DNA of 22,431 bases from assembly GCF_000003605.2 (NCBI RefSeq), contig NW_003151126.1, forward strand, positions 1 through 22,431, given 5' to 3'. The translations under genes were made by a program, and so were the position numbers. This DNA comes from Saccoglossus kowalevskii. Taxonomy: Eukaryota > Hemichordata > Enteropneusta > Harrimaniidae. How positions within the stretch are numbered: the stretch's first letter is position 1; every line of letters starts with the position of its first letter. The notes under the pieces are model-generated. The model had not been told where the DNA came from. It searched no databases and saw only the letters and a program-made list of their open reading frames with translations. Below, piece after piece: positions 10,530-22,166 of this stretch.

Positions 10530-12655
10530 CTAAGTGTCATTGCTGATGCTACACTATATGTAGTGTAATATGTGTAATTGCTGATGCTACACTGTATGTA
10601 GTGTAATATGTGTAATTGCTGATGCTACACTATATGTAGCGTAATATGTGTCATTGCTGATGCTACACTGTATCTAGTCATGTGTCATTGCTGATGCTAC
10701 ACTATATGTAGTGTAATATGTGTTATTGCTGATGCTACACTATATGTAGTCGTGTGTCATTGTTGATGCTACACTATATGTAGTGTAATATGTGTCATTG
10801 CTGATGCTACACTATATGTAGTGTAATATGTGTCATTGCTGATGCTACACTATATGTAGTGTAATATGTGTCATTGCTGATGCTACACTATATGTAGTGT
10901 AATATGTGTTATTGCAGATGCTATACTATATGTAGTCATGTGTCATTGCTGATGCTACACTATATGTAGTGTAATATGTGTCATTGCTGATGTTACACTA
11001 TATGTAGTGTAATATGTGTCATTGCTGATGCTACACAATATGTAGTGTAATATGTGTCATTGCTGATGCTACACTATATGTAGTGTGATATGTGTCATTG
11101 CTGATGCCACACTATATGTAGTGTAATATGTGTAATTGCTGATGCTACACTGTATGTAGTGTAATATGTGTCATTGCTGATGCTACACTAGATGTAGTCA
11201 TGTGTCATTGCTGATGCTACACTATATGTAGTGTGATATGTGTCATTGCTGATGCTACACTATATGTAGTGTGATATGTGTCATTGCTGATGCTACACTA
11301 TATGTAGTGTAATATGTGTAATTGCTGATGCTACACTGTATGTAGTGTAATATGTGTCATTGCTGATGCTACACTATATGTAGTCATGTGTCATTGCTGA
11401 TGCTACACTATATGTAGTCATGTGTCATTGCTGATGCTACACTATATGTAAGGTAATATGTGTCATTGCTGATGCTACACTATATGTAGTGTAATATGTG
11501 TCATTGCTGATGCTACACTATATGTAGTGTAATATGTGTCATTGCTGATGCTACACTATATGTAGTGTAATAAGTGTCATTGCTGATGCTACTCTATATG
11601 TAATGTAATATGTGTCATTGCTGATGCTACACTATATGTAGTGTAATATGTGTCATTTCTGATGCTACACTCTATGTAGCGTAATATGTGCAATTGCTGA
11701 TGCTACACTGTATGTAGTGTAATATGTGTCATTGCTGATACTACACTATATGTAGTCATGTGTCATTGCTGATGCTACACTATATGTAGTCATGTGTCAT
11801 TGCTGATGCTACACTATATGTAGTGTAATATGTGTCATTGCTGATGCTACACTATATGTAGTGTAATATGTGTAGTTGCTGATGCTACACTGTATGTAGT
11901 GTAATATGTGTCATTACTGATGCTACACTATATGTAGCGTAATATGTGTCATTGCTGATGCTACACTTTATGTAGTGTGATATGTGTCATTGCTGATGCT
12001 ACACTATATGTAGCGTAATATGTGTCATTGATGATGCTACACTTTATGTAGTGTGATATGTGTCATTGCTGATGCTACACTATATGTAGTGTAATATGTG
12101 TCATTGCTGATGCTACACTATATGTAGTGTAATATGTGTCATTGCTGATGCTACACTGTATGTAGTGTAATATGTGTCATTGCTGATGCTACACTATATG
12201 TAGTGTAATATGTGTCATTGCTGATGCTACACTATATGTAGCGTAATATGTGTCATTGCTGATGCTACACTCCATGTAGTGTAATATGTGTCATTGCTGA
12301 TGCTACACTATATGTAGTGTAATATGTGTCATTGCTGATGCTACACTGTATGTAGTGTAATATGTGTCATTGCTGATGCTACACTATATGTAGTGTAATA
12401 TGTGTCATTGCTGATGCTACACTATATGTAGTCATGTGTTATTGCTGATGCTTCTCTATATGTAATGTAATATGTGTCATTGCTCATGCTACACTATATG
12501 TAGTGTAATATGTGTCATTGCTGATGCTACACTATATGTAGTGTAATATGTGTAATTGCTGATGCTACACTGTATGTAGTGTAATATGTGTCATTGCTGA
12601 TGCTACACTATATGTAGTCATGTGTCATTGCTGACGCTACACTACATGTAGTGTA
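10530..12655. repeat. HOR unit, 57 monomers
   Basis: The length of 2126 bp fits 57 monomers with ten 34-mers. The first kilobase (10640-11245) is a looser series of near-standard monomers with private changes such as TAGTCGTG (10748), GTTGATG, GCAGATGCTATAC, CACAATATG and CTAGATG. From 11245 it follows the preceding unit closely. TAGTCGTG otherwise occurs only at the last bases of the window. Confidence 0.8.
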
Positions 12656-13580
12656 CTAAGTGTCATTGCTGATGCTACACTATATGTAGTGTAATATGTG
12701 TAATTGCTGATGCTACACTGTATGTAGCGTAGTATGTGTCATTGCTGATGCTACACTACATGTAGCGTAATGTGTCATTGCTGATTCTACACTATATGTA
12801 GCGTAATATGTGTCATTGCTGATGCTACACTATATGTAGTGTGATATGTGTCATTGCTGATGCTACACTATATGTAGTGTAATATGTGTCATTGCTGATG
12901 CTACACTATATGTAGTGTAATACGTGTAATTGCTGATGCTACACTGTATGTAGTGTAATATGTGTCATTGCTGATGCTACACTAGATGTAGTCATGTGTC
13001 ATTGCTGATGCTACACTATATGTAGTGTAATATGTGTCATTGCTGATGCTACACTATATGTAGTGTAATATGTGTCATTGCTGATGCTACACTATATGTA
13101 GTGTAATATGTGTCATTGCTGATGCTACACTATATGTAGTGTAATATGTGTCATTGCTGATGCTACTCTATATGTAGTGTAATATGTGTAATTGCTGATG
13201 CTACACTATATGTAGTGTAATATGTGTCATTGCTGATGGTACACTATATGTAGTGTAATATGTGTCATTGCTGATGCTACACTATATGTAATCATGTGTC
13301 ATTGCTGATGCTACTCTATATGTAATGTAATATGTGTCATTGCTGATGCTACACTATATGTAGCGTAATATGTGTCATTGCTGATGCTACACTACATGTA
13401 GCGTAATGTGTTATTGCTGATGCTACACTATATGTAGCGTAATATGTGTCATTGCTGATGCTACACTATATGTAGTGTGATATGTGTCATTGCTGATGCT
13501 ACACTATATGTGGTGTAATATGTGTCATTGCTGATGCTACACTATATGTAGTGTAATATGTGTAATTGCTGATGCTACTC

Positions 13581-13589
13581 TATATATAT
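13581..13589 (+). repeat. TA dinucleotide expansion inside a monomer
   Basis: The dyad centre reads TATATATATG in place of TATATG, adding two TA units and making a 42-bp monomer. I noticed no other dinucleotide expansion of this kind in the window. Replication slippage at the short TA run is the simplest cause. Confidence 0.85.
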
Positions 13590-13795
13590 GTAGTGTAATA
13601 TGTGTCATTGCTGATGCTACACTATATGTAGTGTAATATGTGTCGTTGCTGATTCTACTCTATATGTAGTGTAATATGTGTCATTGCTGATGCTACACTA
13701 TATGTAGTGTAATATGTGTCATTGCTGATGCTACACTACATGCAGTGTAATATGTGTCATTGCTGATTCTACTCTATATGTAGTGTAATATGTGT

Positions 13796-14216
13796 CATTG
13801 CTGATGCTACACTATATGTAGTGCAATATGTGTCATTGCTGATGCTACACTATATGCAGTGTAATATGTGTCATTGCTGATGCTACACTATATGTAGTCA
13901 TGTGTCATTACTGATGCTACACTATATGTAGCGTAATATGTGTCATTACTGATGCAACACTATATGTAGTCATGTGTCATTACTGATGCTACACTATATG
14001 TAGGGTAACGTGTCATTACTGATGCTAAACTATATGTAGTCATGTGTCATTGCTGATGCTACATTATATGTAGCGTAATATGTGTCATTACTGATGCTGC
14101 ACTGTATGTAGCGTAATATGTGTCGTTACTGATGCTACACTATATGTAGTCATGTGTCATTACTGATGCTACACTATATGTAGTCATGTGTCATTGCTGA
14201 TGCTACACTATATGTA
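13796..14216. repeat. ATTACTG-rich segment, copy 2
   Basis: This is the partner of 1225-1645. Differences seen are GTGTCATT for GTGTTATT near 14010 and GTCGTTAC for GTCATTAC near 14121. It is followed by GTTTAGTT near 14263, a variant shared with 841, and by a further short copy of the TGCAATATG/ATATGCAG pair at 14331-14428 (compare 1211-1306). It sits just left of the diverged island. Confidence 0.85.
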
Positions 14217-14430
14217 GTGTAATATGTGTCATTGCTGATGCTACACTATATGTAGTGTAATATGTTTAGTTGCTGATGCTACACTGTATGTAGTGTAATA
14301 TGTGTCATTTGCTGATGCTACACTATATGTAGAGTAATATGTGTCATTGCTGATGCTACACTATATGTAGTGCAATATGTGTCATTGCTGATGCTACACT
14401 ATATGCAGTGTAATATGTGTCATTGGCTGA

Positions 14431-14570
14431 TGCTACCACTATATGTAGTGTAATATCTGTCATTTTGGATCCTACACTGTATGTAGAGTAATATCAGCAA
14501 TGGTGGATCCTACACTGTAGGTTGTGTAATATCTGTCATGGTGGATCCTACAATATAGGTAGTCATGTGT
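14431..14570. repeat. Diverged monomer island with three GGATCC sites
   Basis: About four monomers here differ strongly from the rest: ATATCTGTC for ATATGTGTC, TGGATCCTAC for TGATGCTAC, CATGGTGG for CATTGCTG, and TAGGTTGTG or TATAGGTAG in the dyad. GGATCC begins at 14467, 14505 and 14543, spaced exactly 38 bp, so the period is kept. Nothing else in the window has this form. It may be a relic of an older subfamily or of a former array edge. It lies exactly left of the block that is repeated 4800 bp downstream. Confidence 0.88.
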
Positions 14571-16606
14571 CATTGCTGATGCTACACTATATGTAGTGTA
14601 ATATGTGTCATTGCTGATGCTACACTATATGTAGTCATGTGTTATTGCTGATGCTACTCTATATGTAATGTAATATGTGTCATTGCTCATGCTACACTAT
14701 ATGTAGTGTAATATGTGTCATTGCTGATGCTACACTATATGTAGTGTAATATGTGTAATTGCTGATGCTACACTGTATGTAGTGTAATATGTGTCATTGC
14801 TGATGCTACACTATATGTAGTCATGTGTCATTGCTGACGCTACACTACATGTAGTGTACTAAGTGTCATTGCTGATGCTACACTATATGTAGTGTAATAT
14901 GTGTAATTGCTGATGCTACACTGTATGTAGTGTAATATGTGTAATTGCTGATGCTACACTATATGTAGCGTAGTATGTGTCATTGCTGATGCTACACTAC
15001 ATGTAGCGTAATGTGTCATTGCTGATTCTACACTTTATGTAGCATAATATGTGTCATTGCTGATGCTGCACTACATGTAGCGTAATATGTGCCATTGCTG
15101 ATGCTACACTATATGTAGTGTAATATGTGTCATTGCTGATGCTACACTATATGTAGTCATGTGTCATTGCTGATGCTACACTATATGTAGTCATGTGTCA
15201 TTGCTGATGCTACACTATATGTAGGGTAATATGTGTCATTGCTGATGCTACACTATATGTAGTGTAATATGTGTCATTGCTGATGCTACACTATATGTAG
15301 TGTAATATGTGTCATTGCTGATGCTACACTATATGTAGTGTAATAAGTGTCATAGCTGATGCTACTCTATATGTAATGTAATATGTGTCATTGCTGATGC
15401 TACACTATATGTAGTGTAATATGTGTCATTTCTGATGCTACACTCTATGTAGCGTAATATGTGCAATTGCTGATGCTACACTGTATGTAGTGTAATATGT
15501 GTCATTGCTGATACTACACTATATGTAGTCATGTGTCATTGCTGATGCTACACTATATGTAGTCATGTGTCATTGCTGATGCTACACTATATGTAGTGTA
15601 ATATGTGTCATTGCTGATGCTACACTATATGTAGTGTAATATGTGTAGTTGCTGATGCTACACTGTATGTAGTGTAATATGTGTCATTACTGATGCTACA
15701 CTATATGTAGCGTAATATGTGTCATTGCTGATGCTACACTTTATGTAGTGTGATATGTGTCATTGCTGATGCTACACTATATGTAGCGTAATATGTGTCA
15801 TTGCTGATGCTACACTTTATGTAGTGTGATATGTGTCATTGCTGATGCTACACTATATGTAGTGTAATATGTGTCATTGCTGATGCTACACTATATGTAG
15901 TGTAATATGTGTCATTGCTGATGCTACACTGTATGTAGTGTAATATGTGTCATTGCTGATGCTACACTATATGTAGTGTAATATGTGTCATTGCTGATGC
16001 TACACTATATGTAGCGTAATATGTGTCATTGCTGATGCTACACTCCATGTAGCGTAATATGTGTCATTGCTGATGCTACACTATATGTAGCGTAATATGT
16101 GTCATTGCTGATGCTACACTTTATGTAGTGTGATATGTGTCATTGCTGATGCTACACTATATGTAGTGTAATATGTGTCATTGCTGATGCTACACTATAT
16201 GTAGTGTAATATGTGTCATTGCTGATGCTACACTGTATGTAGTGTAATATGTGTCATTGCTGATGCTACACTATATGTAGTGTAATATGTGTCATTGCTG
16301 ATGCTACACTATATGTAGTCATGTGTTATTGCTGATGCTACTCTATATGTAATGTAATATGTGTCATTGCTCATGCTACACTATATGTAGTGTAATATGT
16401 GTCATTGCTGATGCTACACTATATGTAGTGTAATATGTGTAATTGCTGATGCTACACTGTATGTAGAGTAATATGTGTCATTGCTGATGCTACACTATAT
16501 GTAGTCATGTGTCATTGCTGATGCTACACTACATGTAGTGTACTAAGTGTCATTGCTGATGCTACACTATATGTAGTGTAATATGTGTAATTGCTGATGC
16601 TACACT
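14571..16606. repeat. Large duplicated block, copy 1 (pairs with 19371-21406)
   Basis: This stretch of about 2036 bp aligns without a single indel to 19371-21406 at an offset of exactly 4800 bp. It contains one complete 45-monomer unit. Outside the C-rich patch only a handful of differences were seen: CATAGCTG here near 15354, TATATG against TATTTG near 16009/20809, TCCATG against TCTATG near 16044/20844, and TAGAGTA against TAGTGTA near 16466/21266. Confidence 0.9.
14859..16542. repeat. Complete 45-monomer HOR unit, copy 1
   Basis: The 1684 bp fit 38 monomers of 38 bp, six of 34 bp and one of 36 bp. Order: two GTGTAATT monomers, TAGCGTAGTATG, 36-mer, GATTC/TTATG, CTGCAC/GTGCC, 34-mers, AGGGTAAT, ATAAGTG (15343), TACTCT/GTAATG, CATTTCTG, CTCTATG/GTGCAATT, GATAC 34-mer and 34-mer, TAGTT, ATTACTG/TAGCG, alternating TTATG/TGTGAT and TAGCG, TCCATG, GTATG, GTGTTATT, TACTCT, GCTCATGC, GTGTAATT, 34-mer, palindrome. 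This is the reference unit for the window. Confidence 0.88.
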
Positions 16607-18198
16607 GTATGTAGTGTAATATGTGTAATTGCTGATGCTACACTATATGTAGCGTAGTATGTGTCATTGCTGATGCTACACTATATGTAGTGTAATATGT
16701 GTCATTGCTGATGCTACACTATATGTAGTGTAATAAGTGTCATTGCTGATGCTACTCTATATGTAATGTTATATGTGTCATTGCTGATGCTACACTATAT
16801 GTAGTGTAATATGTGTCATTTCTGATGCTACACTCTATGTAGCGTAATATGTGCAATTGCTGATGCTACACTGTATGTAGTGTAATATGTGTCATTGCTG
16901 ATACTACACTATATGTAGTCATGTGTCATTGCTGATGCTACACTATATGTAGTCATGTGTCATTACTGATGCTACACTATATGTAGCGTAATATGTGTCA
17001 TTGCTGATGCTACACTTTATGTAGTGTGATATGTGTCATTGCTGATGCTACACTATATGTAGCGTAATATGTGTCATTGATGATGCTACACTTTATGTAG
17101 TGTGATATGTGTCATTGCTGATGCTACACTATATGTAGCGTAATATGTGTCATTGCTGATGCTACACTTTATGTAGTGTGATATGTGTCATTGCTGATGC
17201 TACACTATATGTAGTGTAATATGTGTCATTGCTGATGCTACACTATATGTAGTGTAATATGTGTCATTGCTGATGCTACACTGTATGTAGTGTAATATGT
17301 GTCATTGCTGATGCTACACTATATGTAGTGTAATATGTGTCATTGCTGATGCTACACTATATGTAGCGTAATATGTGTCATTGCTGATGCTACACTCCAT
17401 GTAGCGTAATATGTGTCATTGCTGATGCTACACTATATGTAGCGTAATATGTGTCATTGCTGATGCTACACTTTATGTAGTGTGATATGTGTCATTGCTG
17501 ATGCTACACTATATGTAGTGTAATATGTGTCATTGCTGATGCTACACTATATGTAGTGTAATATGTGTCATTGCTGATGCTACACTGTATGTAGTGTAAT
17601 ATGTGTCATTGCTGATGCTACACTATATGTAGTGTAATATGTGTCATTGCTGATGCTACACTATATGTAGTGTAATATGTGTCATTGCTGATGCTACACT
17701 GTATGTAGTGTAATATGTGTCATTGCTGATACTACACTATATGTAGTGTAATATGTGTCATTGCTGATGCTACATTATATGTAGCGTAATATGTGTCATT
17801 GCTGATGATACACTCCATGTAGTGTAATATGTGTCATTGCTGATGCTACACTATATGTAATGTAATATGTGTCATTGCTGATGCTACACTGTATGTAGTG
17901 TAATATGTGTCATTGCTGATGCTACACTATATGTAGTGTAATATGTGTCATTGCTGATGCTACACTATATGTAGTCATGTGTTATTGCTGATGCTACTCT
18001 ATATGTAATGTAATATGTGTCATTGCTCATGCTACACTATATGTAGTGTAATATGTGTCATTGCTGATGCTACACTATATGTAGTGTAATATGTGTAATT
18101 GCTGATGCTACACTGTATGTAGTGTAATATGTGTCATTGCTGATGCTACACTATATGTAGTCATGTGTCATTGCTGACGCTACACTACATGTAGTGTA
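16543..18198. repeat. HOR unit, 44 monomers (short start, extended end)
   Basis: The length of 1656 bp fits 44 monomers. The eight-monomer module is missing (ATAAGTG at 16733, 190 bp after the palindrome) and so are the three monomers around TAGTT: paired 34-mers run straight into ATTACTG near 16964. The TTATG/TGTGAT alternation is longer than in the complete unit and includes GATGATG near 17081. GATGATACACTCC near 17805 is shared with 4117 and 19266. Confidence 0.83.
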
Positions 18199-19658
18199 CT
18201 AAGTGTCATTGCTGTTGCTACACTATATGTAGTGTAATATGTGTAATTGCTGATGCTACACTGTATGTAGTGTAATATGTGTAATTGCTGATGCTACACT
18301 ATATGTAGCGTAGTATGTGTCATTGCTGATGCTACGCTACATGTAGCGTAATGTGTCATTGCTGATTCTACACTATGTGTAGTGTAATAAGTGTCATTGC
18401 TGATGCTACTCTATATGTAATGTAATATGTGTCATTGCTGATGCTACACTATATGTAGTGTAATATGTGTCATTTCTGATGCTACACTCTATGTAGCGTA
18501 ATATGTGCAATTGCTGATGCTACACTGTATGTAGTGTAATATGTGTCATTGCTGATACTACACTATATGTAGTCATGTGTCATTGCTGATGCTACACTAT
18601 ATGTAGTCATGTGTCATTGCTGATGCTACACTATATGTAGTGTAATATGTGTCATTGCTGATGCTACACTATATGTAGTGTAATATGTGTAGTTGCTGAT
18701 GCTACACTGTATGTAGTGTAATATGTGTCATTACTGATGCTACACTATATGTAGCGTAATATGTGTCATTGCTGATGTTACACTGTATGTAGTGTAATAT
18801 GTGTCATTGCTGATGCTACACTATATGTAGTGTAATATGTGTCATTGCTGATGCTACACTATATGTAGTCATGTGTTATTGCTGATGCTACTCTATATGT
18901 AATGTAATATGTGTCATTGCTCATGCTACACTATATGTAGTGTAATATGTGTCATTGCTGATGCTACACTGTATGTAGTGTAATATGTGTCATTGCTGAT
19001 GCTACACTATATGTAGTGTAATATGTGTCATTGCTGATGCTACACTATATGTAGCGTAATATGTGTCATTGCTGATGCTACACTATATGTAGTGTAATAT
19101 GTGTCATTGCTGATGCTACACTATATGTAGTGTAATATGTGTCATTGCTGATGCTACACTGTATGTAGTGTAATATGTGTCATTGCTGATGCTACACTAT
19201 ATGTAGTGTAATATGTGTCATTGCTGATGCTACACTATATGTAGCGTTATATGTGTCATTGCTGATGATACACTCCATGTAGTGTAATATGTGTCATTGC
19301 TGATGCTACACTATATGTAGTGTAATATGTGTCATTGCTGATGCTACACTGTATGTAGTGTAATATGTGTCATTGCTGATGCTACACTATATGTAGTGTA
19401 ATATGTGTCATTGCTGATGCTACACTATATGTAGTCATGTGTTATTGCTGATGCTACTCTATATGTAATGTAATATGTGTCATTGCTCATGCTACACTAT
19501 ATGTAGTGTAATATGTGTCATTGCTGATGCTACACTATATGTAGTGTAATATGTGTAATTGCTGATGCTACACTGTATGTAGTGTAATATGTGTCATTGC
19601 TGATGCTACACTATATGTAGTCATGTGTCATTGCTGACGCTACACTACATGTAGTGTA
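18199..19658. repeat. HOR unit, 39 monomers (unique deletion junction)
   Basis: The length of 1460 bp fits 39 monomers. ATAAGTG lies 188 bp after the palindrome: the 36-mer is kept and the GATTC monomer is joined to TATGTGTAGTGTAATAAG near 18365-18391, a junction different from those in the other short-start units. The rest resembles 3231-4500 (GATGTTAC near 18776, two GTGTTATT modules near 18872 and 19438, GATGATACACTCC near 19266). A private GCTGTTGC lies near 18214. Confidence 0.83.
18333..18350. repeat. Perfect palindrome with two CpGs, second copy
   Basis: This is the same 18-bp sequence as at 6181-6198, again in the 36-bp monomer that follows the TAGCGTAGTATG monomer. It sits directly before the unusual junction near 18360-18390, where the GATTC monomer is joined to a TATGTGTAG/ATAAG monomer. 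Confidence 0.9.
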
Positions 19659-21342
19659 CTAAGTGTCATTGCTGATGCTACACTATATGTAGTGTAATAT
19701 GTGTAATTGCTGATGCTACACTGTATGTAGTGTAATATGTGTAATTGCTGATGCTACACTATATGTAGCGTAGTATGTGTCATTGCTGATGCTACACTAC
19801 ATGTAGCGTAATGTGTCATTGCTGATTCTACACTTTATGTAGCATAATATGTGTCATTGCTGATGCTGCACTACATGTAGCGTAATATGTGCCATTGCTG
19901 ATGCTACACTATATGTAGTGTAATATGTGTCATTGCTGATGCTACACTATATGTAGTCATGTGTCATTGCTGATGCTACACTATATGTAGTCATGTGTCA
20001 TTGCTGATGCTACACTATATGTAGGGTAATATGTGTCATTGCTGATGCTACACTATATGTAGTGTAATATGTGTCATTGCCGATGCTACACTATATGTAG
20101 TGTACTATGTGTCATCGCCGATGCTACACTATATGTAGTGTACTAAGTGTCATTGCCGATGCTACTCTATATGTAATGTACTATGTGTCATTGCCGATGC
20201 TACACTATATGTAGTGTACTATGTGTCATTTCCGATGCTACACTCTATGTAGCGTACTATGTGCAATTGCCGATGCTACACTGTATGTAGTGTACTATGT
20301 GTCATTGCCGATACTACACTATATGTAGTCATCTGTCATTGCTGATCCTACCCTATATGTAGTCATGTGTCATTGCTGATGCTACACTATATGTAGTGTA
20401 ATATGTGTCATTGCTGATGCTACACTATATGTAGTGTAATATGTGTAGTTGCTGATGCTACACTGTATGTAGTGTAATATGTGTCATTACTGATGCTACA
20501 CTATATGTAGCGTAATATGTGTCATTGCTGATGCTACACTTTATGTAGTGTGATATGTGTCATTGCTGATGCTACACTATATGTAGCGTAATATGTGTCA
20601 TTGCTGATGCTACACTTTATGTAGTGTGATATGTGTCATTGCTGATGCTACACTATATGTAGTGTAATATGTGTCATTGCTGATGCTACACTATATGTAG
20701 TGTAATATGTGTCATTGCTGATGCTACACTGTATGTAGTGTAATATGTGTCATTGCTGATGCTACACTATATGTAGTGTAATATGTGTCATTGCTGATGC
20801 TACACTATTTGTAGCGTAATATGTGTCATTGCTGATGCTACACTCTATGTAGCGTAATATGTGTCATTGCTGATGCTACACTATATGTAGCGTAATATGT
20901 GTCATTGCTGATGCTACACTTTATGTAGTGTGATATGTGTCATTGCTGATGCTACACTATATGTAGTGTAATATGTGTCATTGCTGATGCTACACTATAT
21001 GTAGTGTAATATGTGTCATTGCTGATGCTACACTGTATGTAGTGTAATATGTGTCATTGCTGATGCTACACTATATGTAGTGTAATATGTGTCATTGCTG
21101 ATGCTACACTATATGTAGTCATGTGTTATTGCTGATGCTACTCTATATGTAATGTAATATGTGTCATTGCTCATGCTACACTATATGTAGTGTAATATGT
21201 GTCATTGCTGATGCTACACTATATGTAGTGTAATATGTGTAATTGCTGATGCTACACTGTATGTAGTGTAATATGTGTCATTGCTGATGCTACACTATAT
21301 GTAGTCATGTGTCATTGCTGATGCTACACTACATGTAGTGTA
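19659..21342. repeat. Complete 45-monomer HOR unit, copy 2
   Basis: It has the same 1684-bp length and the same order of variants as 14859-16542. It differs mainly in the C-rich patch at 20081-20352. The exact length and lack of indels show that the two units are recent copies, although two other units lie between them, so they were probably copied as part of a multi-unit block or restored by gene conversion. Confidence 0.88.
20081..20352. other. Phased all-to-C substitution patch
   Basis: Compared with 15281-15552, 17 bases differ and all are C here. T-to-C occurs at 20081, 20119, 20157, 20195, 20233, 20271 and 20309, exactly 38 bp apart, turning GCTGATG or TCTGATG into GCCGATG or TCCGATG. 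A-to-C occurs at 20105, 20143, 20181, 20219, 20257 and 20295, also 38 bp apart, turning GTAATA into GTACTA. Others are 20116 (T), 20333 and 20347 (G) and 20352 (A). The variant order of the underlying seven monomers is intact, so this is not amplification of one mutant monomer. On the minus strand all changes are to G. An artefact of sequencing or polishing is likely. Confidence 0.9.
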
Positions 21343-22166
21343 CTAAGTGTCATTGCTGATGCTACACTATATGTAGTGTAATATGTGTAATTGCTGATGC
21401 TACACTATATGTAGTCATGTGTCATTACTGATGCTACACTATATGTAGCGTAATATGTGTCATTGCTGATGCTACACTTTATGTAGTGTGATATGTGTCA
21501 TTGCTGATGCTACACTATATGTAGCGTAATATGTGTCATTGATGATGCTACACTTTATGTAGTGTGATATGTGTCATTGCTGATGCTACACTATATGTAG
21601 TGTAATATGTGTCATTGCTGATGCTACACTATATGTAGTGTAATATGTGTCATTGCTGATGCTACACTGTATGTAGTGTAATATGTGTCATTGCTGATGC
21701 TACACTATATGTAGTGTAATATGTGTCATTGCTGATGCTACACTATATGTAGCGTAATATGTGTCATTGCTGATGCTACACTCCATGTAGTGTAATATGT
21801 GTCATTGCTGATGCTACACTATATGTAGTGTAATATGTGTCATTGCTGATGCTACACTGTATGTAGTGTAATATGTGTCATTGCTGATGCTACACTATAT
21901 GTAGTGTAATATGTGTCATTGCTGATGCTACACTATATGTAGTCATGTGTTATTGCTGATGCTACTCTATATGTAATGTAATATGTGTCATTGCTCATGC
22001 TACACTATATGTAGTGTAATATGTGTCATTGCTGATGCTACACCATATGTAGTGTAATATGTGTAATTGCTGATGCTACACTGTATGTAGTGTAATATGT
22101 GTCATTGCTGATGCTACACTATATGTAGTCATGTGTCATTGCTGACGCTACACTACATGTAGTGTA
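21343..22166. repeat. HOR unit, 22 monomers
   Basis: The length of 824 bp fits 22 monomers with three 34-mers. After one GTGTAATT monomer a 34-mer near 21400 leads directly to ATTACTG/TAGCG, so the whole first half of the complete unit is missing. The second half follows the usual order to GTGTTATT, TACTCT, GCTCATGC and the palindrome at 22149. Confidence 0.83.

Larger units (their letters stand above)
12656..14858. repeat. Irregular section between HOR markers
   Basis: This is the least ordered part of the window. It begins normally (GTGTAATT, TAGCGTAGTATG, 36-mer) and then, from about 12800, has near-standard monomers and local variants such as TACTCTATATGTAGTG (13165, 13575, 13655, 13767) and GATTCTACTC. 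It includes a TA expansion at 13581-13589, the ATTACTG-rich segment (13796-14216), single-base insertions near 14309, 14426 and 14436, and the diverged island at 14431-14570. Regular order resumes at 14571. Confidence 0.78.

Noticed and set aside
14467-14548. Insertion of a mobile element at the diverged island
   Set aside because: The 38-bp spacing of GGATCC and the recognisable dyad remnants show diverged monomers; there are no terminal repeats, target duplication or foreign sequence.
12656-14858. A third copy of the 2.2-kb unit, since its length (2203) is close to 2205
   Set aside because: The internal order of variants is quite different from 8325-10529; the similar length is a coincidence.
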